A stretch of DNA of 64,000 nt from the NCBI RefSeq assembly GCF_001425865.1, contig NZ_LMDS01000001.1, positions 186,001 through 250,000 on the forward strand, read 5' to 3'. Under the pieces are notes generated by a model, which worked only from the letters and a program-made list of their open reading frames with translations, did not search any database and was not told where the DNA came from. Positions 56,377-64,000 of this stretch are shown piece by piece; within the stretch, counting starts at the first letter, position 1; the number at the start of each line of letters is the position of its first letter. Both the position numbers and the translations under genes were made by a program. This DNA comes from Rhizobacter sp. Root404. GTDB taxonomy: Bacteria; Pseudomonadota; Gammaproteobacteria; Burkholderiales; Burkholderiaceae_C.

Positions 56377-57225
56377 ATGCCGAGTGACTTCAGCCGGACC
56401 CGCCATGACCCAAGCAGCGCCGACGCGCTGATCGAGGTCGACCACGTCACGTTCGGCTACGAGCCCAGCCGGAACATCCTCAACGACATCTCGATGAGCT
56501 TCCGGCGCGGGCAGGTCACCGCGATCCTCGGAGGCTCGGGGTGCGGCAAGACGACCGTGCTGCGGCTGATCGGCGGCGTGCATCCGGTGACGCAGGGCAC
56601 TGTCCGCTTCGCGGGCGAGGCGATCGACACGCGCAACGCCGCACAGCTCTACGGCCTGCGGCGGCGTCTCGGGATGCTGTTCCAGTTCGGCGCGCTGTTC
56701 ACCGACCTGTCGGTGTTCGAGAACGTCGCGTTCCCGCTGCGCGAGCACACCGATCTGGACGACACCATGATCCGCGACATCGTGCTGATGAAACTCAATG
56801 CCGTGGGCTTGCGCGGCGCGGCCAGGCTGCGCATCGCCGAGATCTCCGGCGGCATGGGTCGACGCGTCGCCCTCGCGCGCGCCATGGCGCTCGACCCGGA
56901 AGTGCTGCTCTACGACGAGCCATTCACCGGCCTGGACCCGATCGCGATGGGCGTCACCGCCAACCTGATCCGCAAGCTGAACGACGCCACCGGCGCGACC
57001 TCGCTGGTCGTCTCGCACGACGTGCACGAGTGCTTCGCGATCTGCGACTACGCCTACATCATGGCCGCGCCGGGGGTGGTGATCGCACACGGTCAGCCCG
57101 AGGAACTGAACGCCAGCCAGGATCCGCAGGTGCGTCAGTTCCTGCGTGGCGAGCCTGACGGCCCGGTGCCGTTCCACTATCCCGCGCCGCCGCTGGCGCA
57201 GGACCTGGGCTTGCAGGCGCGCTGA
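56377..57225 (+). CDS. mlaF: Phospholipid transport ATP-binding protein MlaF
   Basis: 282 residues. Walker [15 protein letters not shown]-loop [21 protein letters not shown], a signature [15 protein letters not shown], which is the MlaF variant of LSGGQ, and Walker [13 protein letters not shown]. Powers lipid movement between inner and outer membrane with MlaE. First gene of mlaFEDACB; 2 bases from mlaE. ATG start 68 bases after the gltD stop. Confidence 0.96.
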   Translation: MPSDFSRTRHDPSSADALIEVDHVTFGYEPSRNILNDISMSFRRGQVTAILGGSGCGKTTVLRLIGGVHPVTQGTVRFAGEAIDTRNAAQLYGLRRRLGMLFQFGALFTDLSVFENVAFPLREHTDLDDTMIRDIVLMKLNAVGLRGAARLRIAEISGGMGRRVALARAMALDPEVLLYDEPFTGLDPIAMGVTANLIRKLNDATGATSLVVSHDVHECFAICDYAYIMAAPGVVIAHGQPEELNASQDPQVRQFLRGEPDGPVPFHYPAPPLAQDLGLQAR

Positions 57226-57227
57226 GC

Positions 57228-58007
57228 ATGGGGTGGGTCGCCACGATCGGTCGCTACGTCATCGAGAGCCTGCGGGTGCTGGGTCACCACGCGTTCTTCT
57301 TCTGGGAATTGCTGCGCACCTTGCCGGTGTCGCTGCGGCGACCCTATTTCTCGGTGGCGCAGGTGCACGCCCTGGGCAACCTGTCGCTGCTGGTGATCCT
57401 GTCGTCGGGCCTGGCGGTCGGCTTCGTGCTGGCGCTGCAGTCCTACTACGCGCTCGTGACTTATGGCGCGGCCGACTCTGTCGGGTTGCTGGTGAACCTG
57501 TCGCTGGTGCGCGAGCTGGGCCCGGTCGTCACCGCGCTGTTGTTTGCCGGGCGCGCCGGCACGTCGCTGACCGCGGAGATCGGGCTGATGAAGGCCGGCG
57601 AACAGCTCGCCGCGATGGAGCTGATGGCGGTCGACCCGAAGAGCCGCGTGCTGGCGCCGCGCTTCATCGGCGGCGTCGTCGCGATGCCGATCCTGGCGCT
57701 GCTGTTCTCGGCGGTGGGCATCCTCGGCGCGTACATCGTTGGGGTGATGCTGATCGGTCTCGATCCGGGCAACTTCTGGTCGGCGATGGAGAACGGCGTC
57801 GACGTGTGGCGCGATCTGGGCAACGGCATCATCAAGAGCATCGTGTTCGGGGTGATCTGCAGCTTCGTCGCGGTCTATCAAGGTTATGAAGCCAAGGCCA
57901 CGCCCGAGGGCGTGGCGCGCGCGACGACGCGCACGGTGGTGATCTCCTCGCTGACGGTGCTGGCGATGGACTTCCTGCTCACCGCGCTGATGTTCTCGAC
58001 GCGCTGA
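57228..58007 (+). CDS. mlaE: Phospholipid transport permease MlaE
   Basis: 259 residues, mainly hydrophobic. [40 protein letters not shown] is the characteristic MlaE/YrbE core (described; ELGPV and GRAG seen). AVYQGYEAK and [11 protein letters not shown] near the C-terminus are also conserved. Inner-membrane permease of the Mla complex. Confidence 0.96.
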   Translation: MGWVATIGRYVIESLRVLGHHAFFFWELLRTLPVSLRRPYFSVAQVHALGNLSLLVILSSGLAVGFVLALQSYYALVTYGAADSVGLLVNLSLVRELGPVVTALLFAGRAGTSLTAEIGLMKAGEQLAAMELMAVDPKSRVLAPRFIGGVVAMPILALLFSAVGILGAYIVGVMLIGLDPGNFWSAMENGVDVWRDLGNGIIKSIVFGVICSFVAVYQGYEAKATPEGVARATTRTVVISSLTVLAMDFLLTALMFSTR

Positions 58008-58023
58008 ACGACAAGGGGAATGA

Positions 58024-58533
58024 ATGATGGGCAAGAAGGGCACTGAAACGCTGGTCGGCTTCTTCGTATTGCTGGGCATCGCCGCGCTGGTGTTCCTGTC
58101 GCTGCGGGCCGCCAATCTGAGCAGCTTCAACGGCGGCGACACCTATCCGCTGGCGGCCAAGTTCGACAACATCGGCGGGCTCAAGGTGCGCGCGCCGGTG
58201 CGCAGCGCCGGCGTCACGGTCGGCCGGGTCGCCTCGATCACGCTCGACCCGAAGACATTCCAGGGCGTCGTGATGCTGGACATGCAGAAGTCGGTGCAGT
58301 TCCCGGCCGATTCGTCGGCGCGCATCCTGACCTCCGGGCTGCTCGGCGATCAGTACGTCGGCCTCGAGGCCGGCGGCAGCGAGAAGAATTTCGCCGCCGG
58401 CGATACCATCAAGCAAACCCAATCGGCGATCGTGCTGGAAAGCCTGATCAGCCAGTTCCTGTTCAACAAGGCGGCCGACGCCGGCGCCGCGCCGGCGGCA
58501 CCTGCGCCCGCCGCCCCCGGAGGTAAGAAGTGA
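58024..58533 (+). CDS. mlaD: Phospholipid transport MCE-domain protein MlaD
   Basis: 169 residues. An N-terminal anchor helix (about 9-27), then one MCE domain: YPLAAKFDNIGGLKVRAPVRSAGVTVGRVASI and GLLGDQYVGLEAGG (family hallmarks). It forms the periplasmic hexameric ring of MlaFEDB. Ala/Pro-rich tail. Two adjacent ATGs (58024, 58027); AAGGGG lies upstream. Stop overlaps the mlaA GTG. Confidence 0.96.
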   Translation: MMGKKGTETLVGFFVLLGIAALVFLSLRAANLSSFNGGDTYPLAAKFDNIGGLKVRAPVRSAGVTVGRVASITLDPKTFQGVVMLDMQKSVQFPADSSARILTSGLLGDQYVGLEAGGSEKNFAAGDTIKQTQSAIVLESLISQFLFNKAADAGAAPAAPAPAAPGGKK

Positions 58534-59387
58534 CCCGCTCAATCGACATGCGCTCCCTGTGCGCGCGCGCATTGCTGGCCCTGATGGTGGGCGCGTTGCT
58601 GACGCTCGGTGGCTGCGCGACCACCAAGTCGTTGGTGACCGACGCACGTGGCGGCCCGGGCGCGCGCCTCGACCCGTGGGAGAGCTGGAACCGCAAGGTC
58701 TTCGCCTTCAACGAGGGCCTGGACGAGCGCATCCTGAAGCCGGTCGCGACCGGTTATGCCAAGGTGGTGCCGCAGTTCGTGCGCCGTAGCGTCGACAACT
58801 TCTTCGCCAATGCGGCGGATGCGTGGTCGGCAGTCAACAACGTGCTGCAAGGCAAGGCCGAGCCCGCATTCACCGACGTCGTGCGCTTCACGACCAACAC
58901 CGTGTTCGGCTTCTTCGGCGTCCTCGACATCGCCAGCGAGTTCGGCCTGGATCATCACTACGAAGACTTCGGCCAGACGCTCGGCCGGTGGGGATTCGGG
59001 GCCGGCGCCTACATCGTCTGGCCGCTGATCGGCCCGTCGACGGTGCGCGAAACGATCGCGCTGCCGCTCGACCGCACCGCGTCGCCGGCGCTGTACATCA
59101 GCGATGGCAGCTATCAGTTCGGCGTCGTCGGCCTGCAGATCATCAACACCCGCGCCAGACTGCTGGGCGCGAGCCAGGTGATCGACGACATCGCACTCGA
59201 CAAGTACACCTTCCTCCGCGATGCCTATCTGCAGCGCCGCCGCAGCTTGGTGTTCGATGGCGACGCGCCGGAGATTCCCGACGCGCCGTCGCCGGCGGCC
59301 GTGCCGGCCTCGGGCGCGACCGCGGCCGATCCGCTGTACGCGCCGGCGCCCCCCGCCACGGCCGGCTCGGCTCCGACCAAACCGTGA
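58530..59387 (+). CDS. mlaA: Outer-membrane lipoprotein MlaA (VacJ)
   Basis: 285 residues. Lipobox LGGC near residue 29; WESWNRKVFAFNEGLDERILKPVA is the MlaA/VacJ signature start; TTNTVFGFFGVLDIASEFGL, EDFGQTLGRWGFGAGAYIVWPLIGPSTVRE follow (hallmarks DFGQTLG and GPS). It removes misplaced phospholipid from the outer leaflet. C-terminal Pro/Ala-rich extension. GTG start overlaps mlaD (GTGA). Here mlaA is inside the operon rather than unlinked as in E. coli. Confidence 0.96.
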   Translation: MTRSIDMRSLCARALLALMVGALLTLGGCATTKSLVTDARGGPGARLDPWESWNRKVFAFNEGLDERILKPVATGYAKVVPQFVRRSVDNFFANAADAWSAVNNVLQGKAEPAFTDVVRFTTNTVFGFFGVLDIASEFGLDHHYEDFGQTLGRWGFGAGAYIVWPLIGPSTVRETIALPLDRTASPALYISDGSYQFGVVGLQIINTRARLLGASQVIDDIALDKYTFLRDAYLQRRRSLVFDGDAPEIPDAPSPAAVPASGATAADPLYAPAPPATAGSAPTKP

Positions 59388-59488
59388 ACCGCTGACCCGG
59401 TTCGCGCGTTAACCACGGGGCTGCCGCTGAACCAACCGGTCGAAGCGGGCTCAGACAGGCTCACCTGTCGCTACAAAGAGGAAACCAG

Positions 59489-60115
59489 ATGTTGCTCAAG
59501 CGAATGATTCCGTGGCTGGCTGCCGGCCTGCTCACCGTGGGTTGTGCCGTCTCGCAGGCGCAGTCCGGCAAGGCGCCCGACGCGCTGATCAAGGAAGTCT
59601 CGACCGACGTGCTCGACTCGGTCCGTGCCGACAAGTCGATCAAGCAAGGCGACGTGACCAAGGTCATCGCGCTGGTCGACAGCAAGGTGATGCCGCACGT
59701 CGATTTCCAGCGCATGACGGCCTCGGCGGTCGGCCGCTACTGGCGCCAGGCGACGCCGGACCAGCAGAAGCGGCTGCAGGACGAATTCAAGATCCTGCTG
59801 GTGCGCACCTACTCGGGCGCGCTCGCCCAGGTGCAGGACCAGACGGTCGAACTCAAGCCGATGCGCAGCACGCCGACCGACACCGAAGTTGTCGTGAAGA
59901 CCGAGATCAAGGGCCGCGGCGACCCGGTCCAGCTCGACTACCGTCTCGAGCAGACGCCCGGCGGCTGGAAGATCTACGACGTCAACGTACTCGGTGTGTG
60001 GCTGGTCGAGAACTACCGCAACAGCTTCTCGCAGGAGATCAGCTCGGGCGGGATCGACGGGCTGATCGGCAAGCTCGCGGCGCGCAACAAGTCGGCCGGC
60101 GCGGCGAAGAGCTGA
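59489..60115 (+). CDS. mlaC: Periplasmic phospholipid shuttle MlaC
   Basis: 208 residues. Signal peptide to about residue 25, then LIKEVSTDVLDSVRAD, VMPHVDFQRMTASAVGRYWRQATPDQQKRLQDEF, and GWKIYDVNVLGVWLVENYRNSF, typical of MlaC. It carries lipid between MlaA and MlaFEDB. AAGAGGAAA precedes the ATG after a 101-base gap from mlaA. Confidence 0.96.
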   Translation: MLLKRMIPWLAAGLLTVGCAVSQAQSGKAPDALIKEVSTDVLDSVRADKSIKQGDVTKVIALVDSKVMPHVDFQRMTASAVGRYWRQATPDQQKRLQDEFKILLVRTYSGALAQVQDQTVELKPMRSTPTDTEVVVKTEIKGRGDPVQLDYRLEQTPGGWKIYDVNVLGVWLVENYRNSFSQEISSGGIDGLIGKLAARNKSAGAAKS

Positions 60116-60127
60116 GCGCCCGCGCCG

Positions 60128-60421
60128 ATGATGCTGCTGCCCGCCACCGTCACGGCCAGGGAGGCCAACGACACCCGTCGCCTGCTCGCGCAGGCGATGA
60201 AGGGCGAGCAGGGTGACGCCGTCGTCGTCGATGCCTCCAACCTGCAGCACTTCGATTCGGCGGCGCTGGCGGTGCTGCTGGACTGCCAGCGCGCCGCGGA
60301 TGCGTCGGGCAAGCGCTTCACGCTGCGTCACGTGCCGCCCAAGCTGGCGGCATTGGCCGCACTTTACGGGCTCGACGCCGTGCTGATGGCCGAGCCCGAG
60401 GCGCCGCCGCCGGCCGCCTGA
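60128..60421 (+). CDS. mlaB: STAS-domain protein MlaB
   Basis: 97 residues. A STAS fold with DAVVVDASNLQHFDSAALAVLLDCQR, which holds the conserved phosphorylatable-type Ser region (DSAAL), and a short length as in MlaB. It stabilises MlaF. Its last 58 bases overlap the 3' end of msrQ on the opposite strand. Confidence 0.9.
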   Translation: MMLLPATVTAREANDTRRLLAQAMKGEQGDAVVVDASNLQHFDSAALAVLLDCQRAADASGKRFTLRHVPPKLAALAALYGLDAVLMAEPEAPPPAA

Positions 60422-61062
60422 GCCCGCCGGCGCAGCGCCGCGATCAGGCGCCAGCCCAACAGCACGCCGATCACTGCGGCGTAGACCGCCACCTCTGCAT
60501 AGTTGCTCTTCGCGGAGCGCATCCAGAAGAAGTGCAGCAGGCCCAGCAGCGCCACCGCATACACCGCGCGGTGCAGCGCCTGCCAGCGGCGCGCCCCGAG
60601 CGCCTTGATCGCGCGGTTGAACGACGTGGCCGCGAGCGGCAGCATCAGCAGCAGGGCACTCGTGCCGACCAGGATAAACGGGCGCTTCGCGATGTCGCGC
60701 ACGATGTCGCTCCACACCAGCCCCATGTCCAGCCAGCTGTAGCAGAGGAAGTGCACTGCGCCATAGAAGAACGTGAACAGCCCCAGCATGCGCCGGAAGC
60801 GCGCGAGTGCCGGCAGCTTCAAGGCCTGGCGCAGCGGTGTCACGGCGAGCGTGAGGCACAGGAAGCGGAGGGTCCAGTCGCCGGTCGCGCGGATCAGCGC
60901 CTCCGCCGGGTTGGCGCCGAGCACGTTCGTTCCCATCACGCTGAGCACTGCACCGCGCAGCAGCCAGGCGAACGGCAGCAGGCACAGCGCGAACAGGAAA
61001 ACCTTCGCGGCCGGGCGCAGCAGAAGCGGCAGGGGCCGCGCGGGCCTTTGCAGCGCCCGCAT
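60364..61062 (-). CDS. msrQ: Methionine sulfoxide reductase haem-binding subunit MsrQ
   Basis: 232 residues, six hydrophobic segments. TGDWTLRFLCLTLAVTPLRQ, ARFRRMLGLFTFFYGAVHFLCYSWLD with His, and RRWQALHRAVYAVALLGLLHFFWM with the haem-ligand His residues are typical of MsrQ/YedZ. It supplies electrons across the inner membrane to MsrP. The ATG at 61062 lies 2 bases after the msrP stop. Its 3' end overlaps mlaB by 58 bases. Confidence 0.95.
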   Translation of the reverse strand: MRALQRPARPLPLLLRPAAKVFLFALCLLPFAWLLRGAVLSVMGTNVLGANPAEALIRATGDWTLRFLCLTLAVTPLRQALKLPALARFRRMLGLFTFFYGAVHFLCYSWLDMGLVWSDIVRDIAKRPFILVGTSALLLMLPLAATSFNRAIKALGARRWQALHRAVYAVALLGLLHFFWMRSAKSNYAEVAVYAAVIGVLLGWRLIAALRRRAQAAGGGASGSAISTASSP

Positions 61063-61064
61063 CG

Positions 61065-62057
61065 TCAGAAGTTCTTCTTCAGGTCCATGCCCGTGTACAG
61101 GGACGCGACCTGCTGCCCGTAGCCGTTGAACATCAGCGTCGGCCGCTTCTTCGCGAAGATGTTGTCCTGGCCGATGCGGCGCTCGGTCGCCTGGCTCCAG
61201 CGCGGATGATCGACCTCGGGATTCACGTTCGAATAGAACCCGTATTCGTTGCTCGCGCTCTTGACCCAACTGGTCGCCGGCTGCTTCTCGACGAAGCGGA
61301 TCTTCACGATCGACTTGCCGCTCTTGAAGCCGTACTTCCACGGCACGACCGCGCGCACCGGCGCGCCGTTCTGGTTCGGCATCACCTCGCCGTACATGCC
61401 GAACGCCAGGAGGGTCAGCGGGTGCATGGCCTCGTCGATCCGCAGGCCCTCGACATACGGCCATTCCAGCACGCGCGAGCCGACGAAGGGCATGGTCTTC
61501 GGATCGGCCAGCGTCACGAACTCGACGAACTTGGCGTTGCCGGTCGGCTCCACCTGCTTGATCAGCTCGGCCAGCGAATAGCCGACCCATGGGATCACCA
61601 TCGACCACCCTTCGACGCAGCGCAGCCGGTAGACGCGCTCCTCGAGCGGCGCCAGCTTCAGCAGGTCGGCGATGTCGTAGACCTTGGGCTTGCGCACCGC
61701 GCCTTCGATCGCCACGGTCCACGGCCGGGTCTTGAGCGTGTGTGCGTTCTGCGCCGGATCACCCTTGTCGGTGCCGAACTCGTAGAAGTTGTTGTAGCCG
61801 GTCGCGTCGATGTAGGCGGTAGGCGTCTCCATCGTCACGCCGCCGGCGATCGTGCTGCGCACGCCGGGCAGCGGCGCGAGCTTGCCGCCGCTGGCCGATT
61901 GCGCGTGGGCTTCGCGTGCGGCCCAGGTGGCGAGCGCCGCGCCGGCGACGCCGGTGCCGAACAACTTCAGCAGCGTGCGCCGGTCGGCGTAGGCCGCGCG
62001 AGGCGTGATCTCGGAAGGATGCGGATGGTCGAAGCCGCGGTCGCGAAGATGGTGCAT
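61065..62057 (-). CDS. msrP: Protein-methionine-sulfoxide reductase catalytic subunit MsrP
   Basis: 330 residues. Tat signal with [12 protein letters not shown] near residue 27, cleaved after AHA. The molybdopterin Cys lies in [15 protein letters not shown], and [20 protein letters not shown] is characteristic. It repairs oxidised methionine in periplasmic proteins. Two genes, msrP-msrQ, in an operon. Confidence 0.97.
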   Translation of the reverse strand: MHHLRDRGFDHPHPSEITPRAAYADRRTLLKLFGTGVAGAALATWAAREAHAQSASGGKLAPLPGVRSTIAGGVTMETPTAYIDATGYNNFYEFGTDKGDPAQNAHTLKTRPWTVAIEGAVRKPKVYDIADLLKLAPLEERVYRLRCVEGWSMVIPWVGYSLAELIKQVEPTGNAKFVEFVTLADPKTMPFVGSRVLEWPYVEGLRIDEAMHPLTLLAFGMYGEVMPNQNGAPVRAVVPWKYGFKSGKSIVKIRFVEKQPATSWVKSASNEYGFYSNVNPEVDHPRWSQATERRIGQDNIFAKKRPTLMFNGYGQQVASLYTGMDLKKNF

Positions 62058-62132
62058 GGAGGGTGCTCGCTCGGTCGATGACAGTCCGTCGCGATCGCGA
62101 CGGGCCTTCTTACCTACGCACCGCCACGCGAG

Positions 62133-62468
62133 TCAGATGACGTCGCCAAAATCGGTCGGTGCCAACAATTGGAGCGCGCTCCTGGAGGCGCGTTCCCGAA
62201 AACTCTTGCGGGCGAACAGCTTGGCCTGCGCCTGCTCGGGCAGGTCGGTGATGTTCATGATGTTCTTGGTGAGGAGCGTGTCGATCACGTCCTCGAGCAC
62301 GCGCACGAAGCCGGCGTCGAGTTCATCGAACGCGCCCGGCGCAGTGTCCGCGCCGACGAAGGCGAGCAACTCGCGATCGCCGTCGGCGACGAACTCGCGG
62401 CAGGCGTCGTCGGCATGACGTTGAACGGTCGCGATCCGCCCCTCGTCATCGCGGTGAACATAGGGCAT
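62133..62468 (-). CDS. Conserved small protein of unknown function
   Basis: 111 residues, no signal peptide or transmembrane helix. The N-terminus MPYVHRDDEGRIATVQRHAD, then acidic helices. Similar short proteins in Burkholderiales are sometimes labelled 'tryptophan synthase subunit beta-like', which the sequence does not support. Located between ccsB and msrP on the same strand; role unknown. Confidence 0.7.
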   Translation of the reverse strand: MPYVHRDDEGRIATVQRHADDACREFVADGDRELLAFVGADTAPGAFDELDAGFVRVLEDVIDTLLTKNIMNITDLPEQAQAKLFARKSFRERASRSALQLLAPTDFGDVI

Positions 62469-62489
62469 GGTGGCACTCCGGAGACAGGC

Positions 62490-63860
62490 TCAAAGCGTAC
62501 CGTACGAGTGCAATCCGGAAAGGAACATGTTCACGCCGAGGAAGGCAAACGTGGTCACGACCAGCCCGGTCAGCGCCCACCAGGCCGAAACCACGCCCCG
62601 AAGGCCCTTCATCAGGCGCATGTGCAGCCAGGCCGCGTAGTTGAGCCAGACGATCAGCGCCCAAGTCTCCTTCGGGTCCCAGCTCCAGTAGCCGCCCCAG
62701 GCCTCGGCGGCCCAGAACGCACCGAGGATGGTCGCGATCGTGAAGAACGCGAAGCCGACCGCGATCGACTTGTACATCAGGTCGTCGGCGATCTCGGCGC
62801 TCGGCGTGCGGGCGTTGATCCACTTTCGGGCGACGATCGTGAAGGCGAAGAACGCCATCAGTCCGGTGATCATGCGGCCGGACTTGGCCACGCTCGCCAT
62901 CCCCTCTGCCGACAGGCCGCCGAACAGCGCGAACCCGAGCAGCGGCAGCGCGATCACGATGCCCGGCACGCCGAGCAGGCCGATCCACAGCGCCCGCGGC
63001 GTCGCGTTCTTCAGCACGTAGGCCAGCGCCACCATCGCCGACAGCGCGAAGCTGCCGTAGCCGATGAAGTTGGCCGGCACGTGCAGCTTCATCCACCAGC
63101 TCTGCAGGGCGGGCACCAGCGGCTGGATCTCGCTGGCCTGGCGCGCCAGCGTGTACCAGATCAGGAAGCCGACCGCGGCGCTGACGACCAGCATCACGAA
63201 CGCGCCGAGCGAGCGGGTGCCGTAGTGCTGCTCGTAGTACAGGTAGAACAGCGCCGTCAGCCAGCAGAACAGCACGAACACCTCGTACAGGTTGCTGACC
63301 GGGATGTGGCCGATGTCGGCGCCGATCTGGTGACTCTCGAACCAGCGCACCATCGTGCCGGTCAGCGCCATGAAGACGGCGGCCCAGGTCAGGCCCGAGC
63401 CGATCCGCACGGCGGTGTTGTTCTCGGTCTTCGCGGCGAATCCGATCCAGTAGAACGTGGTGCTCATGAAGAACAGCACGCTCATCCACATGATCGCGCT
63501 CTGGCTCGACAGGAAGTACTTGAGCATGAAGACCTGATCCGCCTGCGCCAGGTCCGCACCGAAGCCGTCCATCTGCCGGTTGTAGAGGCTGATCGCGAGC
63601 AGCGTGGCCGCGGCGACGCCGACCATCAGCACGCGCAACGGGCCCCAGAACCAGCCGAGCAGAATCGCCACCGGCAGCGTGCCGACGAGGATGAGCTTCT
63701 CGTAGTAGTCCATCGCACCGGCGTAGCGCGAGAACGCGTAGCCGCCGCCGACGACGACGAGCAATGCGAACAGCCAGTCGAAGATCGAGCGGCCGGTCAC
63801 GAAGCCGACCGGGCCGGCGCGGCGGCCGAGCGACATCGTCTCGAGGGTGGTCGTGTTCAT
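62490..63860 (-). CDS. ccsB: Cytochrome c biogenesis protein CcsB (ResC/CcsA-type)
   Basis: 456 residues with about eight hydrophobic helices. The tryptophan-rich WWD motif WGGYWSWDPKETWALI and flanking His residues (KLHVPANF, HMRLM) bind haem. With ResB it delivers and attaches haem to c-type cytochromes (system II). The ATG overlaps the resB stop by one base (TGATG). Confidence 0.95.
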   Translation of the reverse strand: MNTTTLETMSLGRRAGPVGFVTGRSIFDWLFALLVVVGGGYAFSRYAGAMDYYEKLILVGTLPVAILLGWFWGPLRVLMVGVAAATLLAISLYNRQMDGFGADLAQADQVFMLKYFLSSQSAIMWMSVLFFMSTTFYWIGFAAKTENNTAVRIGSGLTWAAVFMALTGTMVRWFESHQIGADIGHIPVSNLYEVFVLFCWLTALFYLYYEQHYGTRSLGAFVMLVVSAAVGFLIWYTLARQASEIQPLVPALQSWWMKLHVPANFIGYGSFALSAMVALAYVLKNATPRALWIGLLGVPGIVIALPLLGFALFGGLSAEGMASVAKSGRMITGLMAFFAFTIVARKWINARTPSAEIADDLMYKSIAVGFAFFTIATILGAFWAAEAWGGYWSWDPKETWALIVWLNYAAWLHMRLMKGLRGVVSAWWALTGLVVTTFAFLGVNMFLSGLHSYGTL

Positions 63861-64000
63861 CAGGCTTCCTTCAGGATCTGGCGCTTCAACTGCTCGAACT
63901 CGGCGTCGGCGTCCAGCGTGCGGCGGGTGGTGGACAACGCCGTGGTGATCTTGGTTCCGTTCGCGGCGGGCGTGAGCCATACCCACAGGCGGCGCTCGCG
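63860..64000 (-). CDS. resB: Cytochrome c biogenesis protein ResB (C-terminal end; continues beyond window)
   Basis: The last 46 codons of an ORF open at the right edge: TTRRTLDADAEFEQLKRQILKEA, a charged C-terminal tail as seen in ResB. It is the system II partner of CcsB and precedes it directly. Assigned mainly from position. Confidence 0.75.
   Translation of the reverse strand, partial: RERRLWVWLTPAANGTKITTALSTTRRTLDADAEFEQLKRQILKEA

Overview
The window is about 64 kb of high-GC bacterial chromosome, almost all protein-coding. Gene content and order point to a betaproteobacterium of the order Burkholderiales, perhaps near the Rubrivivax/Leptothrix/Methylibium group. Supporting signs are Bug-type solute receptors, a Porin_4-type porin, PEP-CTERM proteins, pilMNOPQ-aroKB, mlaFEDACB, msrPQ and ccsB/resB. 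It reads as core chromosome: I see no tRNA, rRNA, CRISPR array, prophage or intact insertion sequence. The only mobile-element-like gene is a degenerate REP-type transposase relative at 49.2 kb. No gene-free stretch exceeds 300 bases.

Layout. 1-3.3 kb: livG (partial) and an acyl-CoA synthetase, divergent from a Crp-family regulator, with a CRP-spaced palindrome between them. 3.3-12.4 kb: a mixed region with two PEP-CTERM surface proteins (one SGNH-hydrolase-like), a LysR regulator with a Bug receptor, a large cyclase-like/NTPase/TPR regulator, a 5'-nucleotidase and a second Bug receptor. 12.5-25 kb: a Lon-like AAA ATPase without a protease domain, then a complete type II secretion cluster, gspG-H-I-J-K-L-M-N-D-E-F on the minus strand with gspC divergent. 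25-30.4 kb: a CobT-like protein lacking the usual catalytic glutamates, ilvA with an apparent attenuator leader, an OsmC-family protein, coq7 and a major porin. 30.5-36.1 kb: a dipeptide/oligopeptide ABC transporter (B-A-C-D-F). 36.1-40.4 kb: lysA, lptM, cyaY and penicillin-binding protein 1A. 40.6-49.2 kb: pilMNOPQ, a small lipoprotein, aroK, aroB and a dGTPase-like hydrolase. 49.2-56.3 kb: the REP-transposase relative, then gltB-gltD. 56.4-60.4 kb: mlaF-E-D-A-C-B. 60.4-64 kb: msrQ-msrP, a small conserved protein, ccsB and the end of resB.

How the genes work together. The T2SS and PilMNOPQ modules both build envelope-spanning machines related to type IV pili, each with its own secretin (GspD, PilQ). 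The Mla set maintains outer-membrane lipid asymmetry; LptM, PBP1A and the porin are further envelope functions. MsrPQ repairs oxidised periplasmic proteins, and CcsB/ResB matures c-type cytochromes. Amino-acid metabolism is represented by ilvA, lysA, aroKB and gltBD.

The observations most worth following are: a possible 33-residue leader peptide carrying five consecutive prolines placed against an intrinsic terminator upstream of ilvA; an 11-bp element shared at the same distance upstream of both PEP-CTERM genes; the CobT-like protein with altered catalytic motifs; and the transposase relative that has lost its HUH histidines but has a REP-like inverted repeat beside it. All functional statements come from reading motifs and gene order by eye; no database search was run.
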